Below are positions 1-5,804 of a DNA stretch of 11,317 nt, in pieces. Position numbers and translations under genes: made by a program. A model generated the notes under the pieces. The model saw nothing but the letters and a program-made list of their open reading frames with translations, was not told the DNA's origin and did no database searches. This DNA comes from JAJOKK01 sp965370555 (GTDB taxonomy: Bacteria; Bipolaricaulota; Bipolaricaulia; UBA7950; UBA9294), in assembly GCA_965370555.1 (NCBI GenBank), contig CBDUVB010000049.1, positions 1 to 11,317 of the forward strand. Direction: 5' to 3'. Positions within the stretch are counted from its first letter, which is position 1; each line of letters starts with the position of its first letter.

Positions 1-2
1 GC

Positions 3-184
3 AGAAGGGCATTTCCAGCGTCAGTACCCACAAGAACTGTAGAAGATGGGTCAAACAATCCCGCTGTAAAGGAAGAAAAATGCAGACGTGGAAGAACAAT
101 CATCCGCACAAGATGTTACAAGTGCGGAAAGATTGTACCTGGTTCAGAGAAGAGGTGCCCCCATTGTGGTGAAGGCGGGCACTG
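3..184 (+). CDS. C-terminal tail of an unrecognised zinc-ribbon protein (5' partial)
   Basis: The frame beginning at base 3 is open from the window edge to a TGA at 182-184, about 60 codons with no in-frame ATG, so the start lies outside the window. The last 25 residues contain CYKCG and CPHCG, separated by about 11 residues. That is a standard treble-clef/rubredoxin-type zinc ribbon, usually found as an accessory tail for protein or nucleic-acid contacts. The parent family cannot be named from this tail. Third codon positions are visibly richer in A and T than in the other genes here, so this segment may differ in origin. A second frame (base 2 onward) is also open over this stretch, but it has no recognisable motif. 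The gene converges on the truncated Trm112-like ORF, whose stop lies 12 bases away. Confidence 0.5.
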
Positions 185-196
185 ATGGTTCTTGAT

Positions 197-436
197 TTAA
201 TGATAGACCCCAAACGCCCTTGGTTCAGTTTCGAGGGTATGGGGCAGATCTTTATTTTTGGTGTTTTTGTGGTAGGCTCGTTTTATGGCACGGCCTCTGT
301 GGGTTGAATACGAAGGCTCTTTGCGGCATCGTGCTTCTGCCTTCTCAATGTGATCTCCATTACGTTCACGCACTGTCCAGCGGAGCTTGCCATGGCAGAC
401 CGGACAGGACAAAAGTGGGGTAAGATCGATCTTCAT
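197..436 (-). CDS. Truncated Trm112-like zinc-ribbon protein (probable remnant of a larger methyltransferase)
   Basis: This is a 79-residue ORF. The ATG at 436 is chosen because a strong Shine-Dalgarno (GAGGAAGG) lies just upstream on the minus strand. Residues 1-39 match the start of Trm112/UPF0434-type zinc ribbons: DLTPLLSCPVC, then a beta-rich stretch ending in EARCRK. In the family this is normally followed by a second CxxC-type knuckle (CG-x-x-YP-x-REGI) and, often, a class I methyltransferase domain. Here the second cysteine of that knuckle is missing, and residues 40-79 are basic, low-GC sequence with no family resemblance. The ORF lies 52 bases downstream of the helicase stop and is probably the last gene of that operon. 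I read it as a gene cut at about position 320 by rearrangement or erosion. A functional small zinc protein is possible but unlikely with an incomplete metal site. Confidence 0.55.
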   Translation of the reverse strand: MKIDLTPLLSCPVCHGKLRWTVRERNGDHIEKAEARCRKEPSYSTHRGRAIKRAYHKNTKNKDLPHTLETEPRAFGVYH

Positions 437-488
437 TCTACCTTCCTCAGTGCGTGAATTGCATCCCCACGCGGATTGTTCAACTACC

Positions 489-2948
489 TCAGCCAGTGAA
501 CCATGTTCCAAGGTCGCATAGGAGTTCGTCGAGGTTTCCGACTTTCCTTCCCGCAACGGGGAGCGCGGCGGTGAATAGCTTGCCGTATCCCTTCTGTAGG
601 ATCCTCTGGTCGGTGATGATGACGGCACCATGGTCGTCCTTGGTGCGGATCAGTCGCCCGACCCCCTGGCGCAGCTTGAGGATCGCCTGGGGGAGCGAGA
701 GATCGAGGAACGCGTCCTTTCCCGCGGCGGAGAGCCTCTCCCCGAGCGCGGAGAAGACGGGGTCAGTAGGAACGGGGAAGGGAAGACGGGTGATGATGAG
801 GATCTCGAGGTCACTCCCAGGGAAGTCGACCCCCTCCCAGAAGCTGTCCGTCCCCAGGAGAATAGCAGTTCCTTTCGCTCTCTTGAATCGCTCAATCACC
901 TTGCTGCGCGGTCCGTCGATCCCCTGTGCGAAGACATCCCGTCCGTCTCCGATTCTCTCGTGGACGGCGTGGAGGAGGCGGTACGAGGTGAAGAGGACCA
1001 GGACCTTGCGTTCGGTCGCGTCGGCAATAGCGCGTGCACAGGTAGCAATCGCCCCTGCAGACTCCTCCAACGGTCCGGTGACTGGGGGGAAGAACACGGG
1101 GAGGTAGAGACGCATCCGGTCCTCATAGTTAAACGGGCTCTCTACCACGCTGCAGGTCGTTTCGCCGGGGGCCGCAGAGAGGCCGAGCGATTCATCGATG
1201 TACTGGAACCCTTCTCCCGAGGAAAGAGTCGCGGAGGTGAGAATGATTCCTTCGAGTTTCGGGTAGAGCCTCTCCGCGAGGAGGGGAGCGATATCGAGTG
1301 GGGATGCGTGGAGGAATACCTCGTCCTTCTCCCGGGAGTACCAGTGGACCGTGTTCTCCGCCGGGGGCGAAAAGAGGAGGGAGAAGAGGCCCATAATCCC
1401 TCCGATCTCCTCGGAAAGCCCTTCTGCCTCATGCTTCTCCTCCTGGGAATCGATCGCGTTGGCGACGGCCTCAATCGCGGTCTTGAGCGCCGTGGCAGTC
1501 TGGAGCAGCGATTCGAGCTGGGGAAGGATCTCGTGGAAGGAAGGGAAGCGTCCTCGCTTCTCAGGGGGGAGGGTTCTTGCAAGCTCGGAGAAGAAGCGCG
1601 CGTTCATCTTGCGTAACGGTTCCTGCAGCTCGCGGATGCGCGTGACACGGGCGTCGGAGCGAGCAAGGGGGATTCGCGCGATCCACCCGCCCGGATGTCG
1701 TCCTGGTGAATGTTCGATCTCGCGCAACGGCCCTTCGAAGGTTCGTTGACTCAAGGTCTCGGTGAACGCATGCCGCGCGGCCCCTTCCAGGGCGTGCGCC
1801 TCGTCCACGATGAGGGAGGCATAGTCCCCAAGGATCCTCGGTTCGGCCTGCTGATCGCGCAGGAGGAGGGAGTGGTTGACGACGATCAGGTCGGCGCGCC
1901 TGGCATGTCGGCGAGCGGCAATGGAGAAGCAGTCGTCGTAGAACTGGCAGACCGGCCCGAGGCAGCGGGGCGGATCGTCGTACAGCCTGTTCCACAGCTC
2001 CCTGGACCGTGGATCGAAGAGGAACACGCCGTTCTCCTCGATGTCCCCTGTCTCGGTTTGAAAGAGCCAGCGAGCGAGCGGGGCGAGGAGGGGGAGGAGG
2101 TCCTGCTCCAATCCCTCGATCACCTCCCCAAGGACCATCTGCCAGCGACGCAAACACAGGTAGTTCCTGCGTCCCTTGAGGAGGGCAACCTTGGTCTGTG
2201 GGGCGAGGAGGGGGCGGAGGAACGGAAGGTCCTTATGATAGATCTGTTCCTGAAGCTGCTTGGTGCGGGTAGAGAGGACTAGGCGGGTCTTCGGGTGATC
2301 CTTCAGGTGGAGGAGGGAGGGCACGAGGTAGGCGAAGGTCTTTCCCGTTCCGGGGCCTGCCTCGACGACGAGTGTTCCGCCCTTTTCGAGCGTTCGGCTG
2401 ACCTGTGTAGACATCTTGCGCTGGCCGGGACGATCCTCGAACGCGGCCATCGCTTCTGCCACCCGCGACATTGCTTCTTCGAGCGAGGGTATGGGCGTGG
2501 GTGGGGTAGGGGGCTCCTGAGGAGGAGAAGGAGAGGTCGGCCGGGTATGAGGGATCGCTCGGGCGAGCAAGTTTCCAGTGGAGTTGGGGAGAAGCTGAGA
2601 GAGGAGGGAGAGGAGGTCTGGGTCTAGCTGAAGAACATCGGTGAGGAGAAATATAAACAAGGCTCCTACCGCCTCTTCCACTCTGTTCTTTGCGAGTGGA
2701 ACGTTGTAGTGATGGCAAAGGCTCGGCATGGTGTGATCGGAAAGGGTAGGGTGAAGGGTGCGTGCAAGGAGCAGAAGATCGATCGCTGCGGACTTGTTAG
2801 CCTTTACCCGATAGGCGACTGTTGGGATCTCGCCGAGATCGCTTCCTCCCTTTCCAGGGCACGCTCTTCCCTTCTCAAACAGGACCGTCCGATTCCTGCC
2901 GAGCACCATGAAGAGGGAGAGCCCGAGTTCGTTCCAGGGGAGCGTCAT
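489..2948 (-). CDS. dinG: DinG/XPD-family ATP-dependent DNA helicase with iron-sulfur domain and degenerate N-terminal exonuclease-like region
   Basis: This 819-residue superfamily 2 helicase of the DinG/XPD type is expected to unwind DNA 5'-3' in repair or resolution of R-loops and other structures. Visible motifs: Walker A GPGTGKT (198-204); four cysteines suited to a 4Fe-4S cluster at 265, 329, 334 and 340; DEAH box 382-385; TSATL (571-575); GTDSFWEGVDFPG (699-711); and motif VI QGVGRLIR (761-768). A proline-rich linker (about 134-155) separates the helicase from an N-terminal region. Residues about 54-102 there resemble the C-terminal part of the DEDDh exonuclease domain found in Firmicutes-type DinG, but the catalytic DxE start is absent and the HRA motif reads NRV. 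The start follows the CBS gene stop by 6 bases, with no clear Shine-Dalgarno, suggesting translational coupling. The exact start is uncertain; the helicase assignment is not. Confidence 0.93.
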   Translation of the reverse strand: MTLPWNELGLSLFMVLGRNRTVLFEKGRACPGKGGSDLGEIPTVAYRVKANKSAAIDLLLLARTLHPTLSDHTMPSLCHHYNVPLAKNRVEEAVGALFIFLLTDVLQLDPDLLSLLSQLLPNSTGNLLARAIPHTRPTSPSPPQEPPTPPTPIPSLEEAMSRVAEAMAAFEDRPGQRKMSTQVSRTLEKGGTLVVEAGPGTGKTFAYLVPSLLHLKDHPKTRLVLSTRTKQLQEQIYHKDLPFLRPLLAPQTKVALLKGRRNYLCLRRWQMVLGEVIEGLEQDLLPLLAPLARWLFQTETGDIEENGVFLFDPRSRELWNRLYDDPPRCLGPVCQFYDDCFSIAARRHARRADLIVVNHSLLLRDQQAEPRILGDYASLIVDEAHALEGAARHAFTETLSQRTFEGPLREIEHSPGRHPGGWIARIPLARSDARVTRIRELQEPLRKMNARFFSELARTLPPEKRGRFPSFHEILPQLESLLQTATALKTAIEAVANAIDSQEEKHEAEGLSEEIGGIMGLFSLLFSPPAENTVHWYSREKDEVFLHASPLDIAPLLAERLYPKLEGIILTSATLSSGEGFQYIDESLGLSAAPGETTCSVVESPFNYEDRMRLYLPVFFPPVTGPLEESAGAIATCARAIADATERKVLVLFTSYRLLHAVHERIGDGRDVFAQGIDGPRSKVIERFKRAKGTAILLGTDSFWEGVDFPGSDLEILIITRLPFPVPTDPVFSALGERLSAAGKDAFLDLSLPQAILKLRQGVGRLIRTKDDHGAVIITDQRILQKGYGKLFTAALPVAGRKVGNLDELLCDLGTWFTG

Positions 2949-2954
2949 GCCGCG

Positions 2955-3389
2955 TTAGAGGAGGTGGTGGAGGAGGTCGATCCGTTTGACCTTCCCCACG
3001 AGTCTTCCCTCACTGTCGACGACTGGGAGGCTCTTCGTCCCTTTACGGATGATGAGATCGGCCGCCTGAAGGTCGTCGTCGTCCTCGGTAACGACAATGG
3101 CGTCGTGCTGCATATATTTCTCGACCGGATCGTCGGCGATCTGCGCGAGTTTCTTGGAGATCTGGTTTAAGTCCGGAATAAACGAGGTGGTGTGGAGCAT
3201 CTCGAAGTACCCGGGGAGGGCGGCCTTGATCAGGTCCTTCTCCGAGATGTAACCGATGACCTTCTCCTCTTCATCGACGATCGGCATATTAGGTATCCCC
3301 GCGCTGTCGAGTATGAAGATCAGCTCGCGCACCGAGACATCCTTCTCGCAGGAGGTCAGGTCTTTCGTCATGATATCGCGGACTTTCAT
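2955..3389 (-). CDS. Tandem CBS-domain protein
   Basis: A 144-residue protein made of two CBS motifs and nothing else, probably a cytosolic nucleotide sensor. CBS1 spans about residues 4-55 (begins VRDIMTKDL, ends GYISEKDL); CBS2 spans about 89-142 (ends GKVKRIDL). They are joined by a roughly 30-residue insert (LPGYFEML onward) of the kind seen in stand-alone CBS proteins. The G-x-x-S/T-x-x-D ribose/phosphate-binding pattern is good in CBS1 (GYISEKD) and weaker in CBS2 (GKVKRID). The start is well supported by AGGAGG 7 bases upstream of the ATG. The gene sits 13 bases after the PfkB-family kinase and 6 bases before the helicase, so it is co-transcribed with both. CBS pairs often bind AMP, ATP or SAM and regulate a partner; whether it regulates the adjacent kinase is inference only. 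Confidence 0.9.
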   Translation of the reverse strand: MKVRDIMTKDLTSCEKDVSVRELIFILDSAGIPNMPIVDEEEKVIGYISEKDLIKAALPGYFEMLHTTSFIPDLNQISKKLAQIADDPVEKYMQHDAIVVTEDDDDLQAADLIIRKGTKSLPVVDSEGRLVGKVKRIDLLHHLL

Positions 3390-3402
3390 CAGGGTTCCTC
3401 CT

Positions 3403-4359
3403 CTATAGCCGTTCGATGGAGATATTCTCCATCTCCGTCGTTACCTTATCCAGGTCGCGGCAGATCTTCTCATCGCACTCCGCGCTCCTGACCCCCGCTG
3501 CCATCCCGAAGCGCAGCGCCTCTTCGATCTTCTCTCCCTTATCCAGCATGTAGAGGATCCCTCCGAGGAGGACATCGTCGGCTCCAACCAGGTTCTTGAA
3601 CCCCGTCGTCTTCGCTGGGGACTTGATCTCCCATATTCCATCCTTGGTGATCGCGATATCCCCGGTCACCTCGTGGGAGATGATGAGAATTCCTACGCCT
3701 GTTTCGACGATCTTCCTTCCAACGGCGATAATCTTGCTGCGGGTAGTAAGGGGGGACCCCTCCATGGAGAGGTGCTCGCGCGTGTCCGGCTTGACCAGGT
3801 AAGGAGCTGCGCGCAGGGCGCGGGTTAGTGTATTTCCGCGGGCACTGATCACGACCTTAACTCCGGCCTCTGTTGCCATCTCCGCGAGGACGCGGTAGAT
3901 ATCGGCATCGACTCCTGGGGGGAGGCTCCCCGCGAGGACGACCCAGGTAGCGCGGTGGAGCATTCGTTTGTAGCGGCGCAAGAAACGAGCGATCTCCTCC
4001 TGTGAAACCGGGCTCCCTTCCTCATCGATCAGGATAGGAACGTATTCTCGCCCCTGTTCGAGCACGGTCACGTTGGTCCGCGTCTCCCCGTTCACCCATA
4101 CGAAGTTGGTCGTTACCCCTTCGTCGCGCAGGTCGCGCACGACCACATGGCCAGTGTGTCCGCCGACGAATCCCATCGCGATATTCTCCACCCCTAGGCG
4201 GGCGAGCAAGATCGAGATGTTTATCCCTTTCCCTCCTGCGGAAGTGTCGCTTCTGATCGCGCGGGTAAGAAACTCCTCTTTCGTGACCCGCCCCATCTTC
4301 AGGTGATCGATCCAGTACATCTTGTCGATCGTTGGGTTGAGTGTCACCGTGATGATCAT
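3403..4359 (-). CDS. Divergent PfkB-family sugar-phosphate kinase (1-phosphofructokinase/tagatose-6-phosphate kinase-like)
   Basis: This 318-residue protein has the length and N-terminus of FruK/LacC-type kinases: TVTLNPTID (4-12), AGGKGIN (41-47) for sugar binding, GETRTNV (91-97) and GSLPPGV (144-150). Such enzymes phosphorylate fructose-1-phosphate, fructose-6-phosphate or tagatose-6-phosphate in the cytosol. Several normally conserved sites in the C-terminal half deviate: D-T/S-S-G reads SARG (172-175), KPN reads KPD (190-192), S-L-G-x-x-G reads SHEVTG (228-233), and the anion-hole/catalytic GAGD reads GADD (259-262). The final Asp is kept. Substrate and phosphoryl donor therefore cannot be assigned. 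No fructose PTS genes are nearby, which argues against a classical fru operon. The ATG overlaps the miaB stop by 4 bases, with GGAG 5 bases upstream inside miaB. Confidence 0.85.
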   Translation of the reverse strand: MIITVTLNPTIDKMYWIDHLKMGRVTKEEFLTRAIRSDTSAGGKGINISILLARLGVENIAMGFVGGHTGHVVVRDLRDEGVTTNFVWVNGETRTNVTVLEQGREYVPILIDEEGSPVSQEEIARFLRRYKRMLHRATWVVLAGSLPPGVDADIYRVLAEMATEAGVKVVISARGNTLTRALRAAPYLVKPDTREHLSMEGSPLTTRSKIIAVGRKIVETGVGILIISHEVTGDIAITKDGIWEIKSPAKTTGFKNLVGADDVLLGGILYMLDKGEKIEEALRFGMAAGVRSAECDEKICRDLDKVTTEMENISIERL

Positions 4360-5681
4360 AGCGCTCCTTTTGACGCAATCGGAAGTACCCGTTCACCGGT
4401 GAGAGCACCGGCGGATGCCTCCTCGATACGAACTGGAATAAACTCCCCAAGGCAGGCTTTCTCCGTCCCCGGGAGGACCACGGTGCGATGGTCGCCTGCA
4501 CGCCCGTAGAACGTTCCATCCCCCCGGCTACCCTCCACGAGAATGGTCAGTATCCTTCCGATCTGTCGGCGATTCTCTTCTAGGGCGATCGTGCGTTGCC
4601 GTTCGAGAACCTCCTGCAGGCGTGCGTTCTTCACCTCTTGTGGAACATCGTCGGGGAGCCCAGCGCTCCGTGTTCCTGGGCGGGGGGAATACTTGGCAAC
4701 GAAGATCGACCCGAAATGGACCTCGTCGATGAGATCGAGGGATTCACGAAAGTCGACCTCACTCTCCCCGGGGTAACCGACTATGAGGTCGGTAGTGATA
4801 TTGACCCTTGGAATCGCCCGCCGCGCTGCTGTGATTATAGCGAGAAACTCGTCGCTCGTATAGCCGCGGTTCATCTCCTTAAGGATGCGATCGCTCCCCG
4901 ATTGGCAGGCGAGGTGGATGTGGTTGCAGATGTTCTCATGCTCGGCGATCCGTTCGATCACCCGCAATGTCATGTCGCGCGGGTGGGAGCTCGTGAACCG
5001 GATGCGCGGAATCTCGACTCTTGCCACCCGATTGAGGAGGTCGGCGAAGTCACCGTACTCAGGACGATCCCGCCCGTAGGAGTCGACATTCTGCCCCAAG
5101 AGAAGGATTTCAGGGTATCCTGCCTGCACGAGTGCCTCCACCTCCGAGAGAACATTCTCAGGTGCGCGACTGCGTAGCGGGCCGCGAGCATAAGGGACGA
5201 TGCAGTAGGAGCAGAAGTTGGAACATCCCTGGGTGATCGTCACCATCGCTGTCACCGTGGAAGTGCGGTGGCTCTCGATCTCGTCGATTCCCGTCGGCTC
5301 GGGAAGGTGAGCGATCCGTCTCTTCTGTCCCTCAACCTCGGCGATGAAGGCTGGAAGGCTGGCGAGATCGCTCGAACCGAAGAGAAAATCGATCGTGGGA
5401 AAGCGTTTTAGAAGATCCTCTTTGCGCACCTGCGGCAGACAGCCCCCCACGCCGAATAGCACATCCTTCTCCTTCTTCAACTGGGCCACAGCGCCGATAC
5501 GGCCGTAGACCTTCTCCTCGGCCTTCTGCCGCACCAGACACGTGTTGAAGATCACCACGTCTGCATCGTCGAGCGAGTCGGTGAGGGAAAGGCCTCGCTC
5601 TTCGAGCAGGCCGGCGATCCCCTCCGATTGGTGAAGGTTCATCTGGCAACCCCAGGTCTCGATGTACAGGTGTTTTTTCAT
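4356..5681 (-). CDS. miaB: tRNA-2-methylthio-N6-dimethylallyladenosine synthase MiaB
   Basis: A 441-residue radical-SAM methylthiotransferase that adds the 2-methylthio group to i6A37 of tRNAs reading UNN codons. Domain order is complete: an N-terminal UPF0004 domain with auxiliary 4Fe-4S cysteines C12 (ETWGCQMN), C48 (NTCLV) and C81 (GGCLP); a radical-SAM core with C153, C157 and C160 (CSNFCSYC, then IVPYARG); and a C-terminal TRAM RNA-binding domain (about 370-435). The GQNVDSYG motif (196-203) separates MiaB from RimO and MtaB, which have other residues there. The length is normal. It is the first gene of the minus-strand operon and diverges from the Lpt fusion. A good sigma-70-type promoter sits so close that the mRNA leader would be only about 6 bases. 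Shine-Dalgarno is weak (AGGA). Confidence 0.95.
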   Translation of the reverse strand: MKKHLYIETWGCQMNLHQSEGIAGLLEERGLSLTDSLDDADVVIFNTCLVRQKAEEKVYGRIGAVAQLKKEKDVLFGVGGCLPQVRKEDLLKRFPTIDFLFGSSDLASLPAFIAEVEGQKRRIAHLPEPTGIDEIESHRTSTVTAMVTITQGCSNFCSYCIVPYARGPLRSRAPENVLSEVEALVQAGYPEILLLGQNVDSYGRDRPEYGDFADLLNRVARVEIPRIRFTSSHPRDMTLRVIERIAEHENICNHIHLACQSGSDRILKEMNRGYTSDEFLAIITAARRAIPRVNITTDLIVGYPGESEVDFRESLDLIDEVHFGSIFVAKYSPRPGTRSAGLPDDVPQEVKNARLQEVLERQRTIALEENRRQIGRILTILVEGSRGDGTFYGRAGDHRTVVLPGTEKACLGEFIPVRIEEASAGALTGERVLPIASKGAL

Positions 5682-5693
5682 GGTCCTATCTTC

Positions 5694-5722
5694 AATATAA
5701 CGGATCGGTGCGAGTCGATCAA
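5694..5722 (-). promoter_or_regulatory. Putative sigma-70-type promoter of the miaB operon
   Basis: On the minus strand TTGATC (5722-5717) is followed after 17 bases by TATATT (5699-5694). Both hexamers are close to consensus and the spacing is ideal. The predicted transcription start is near 5687, only about 6 bases before the miaB ATG at 5681, so the transcript would be nearly leaderless. Identified by eye, not by experiment. Confidence 0.5.
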
Positions 5723-5785
5723 ACCCTGATCAGTGCGTGCTTCAAGGCGATTCATCCGCGCAGAGTATCCTCTGGCCCCTTATTT

Positions 5786-5794
5786 TGGTATCAT
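5786..5794 (+). promoter_or_regulatory. Putative extended -10 element of the Lpt fusion gene
   Basis: The sequence TGGTATCAT is an extended -10 (TGn plus a hexamer one mismatch from TATAAT). No convincing -35 lies 16-18 bases upstream, which is tolerated with an extended -10. The start of transcription would be near 5801, leaving only about 4 bases before the ATG at 5805. It also argues against translation starting at the upstream in-frame ATG at 5733. Confidence 0.35.
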
Positions 5795-5804
5795 CTTCGC
5801 CGAG

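Noticed and set aside
2..175. Alternative frame from base 2 as the partial gene
   Set aside because: It is open but has no recognisable motif, whereas the frame from base 3 ends in a clear two-CxxC zinc ribbon.
316..327. GGCTCTTTGCG near the Trm112 breakpoint as an insertion-sequence terminal repeat
   Set aside because: Some IS ends begin GGCTCTT, but the orientation is wrong for an element lying to the left, no matching inverse copy is visible and no transposase is recognised.
630..1616. A 328-codon + strand ORF opposite the helicase gene
   Set aside because: It lies antisense to clear helicase motifs, shows biased low-complexity composition (R, E and G-rich) and has no domain signal. It is a shadow of GC-rich coding DNA.
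5733..5804. Upstream in-frame ATG at 5733 as start of the Lpt fusion
   Set aside because: It adds 24 residues unlike the LptF/LptG N-terminus and runs through the predicted -10 element. The family start fits 5805.
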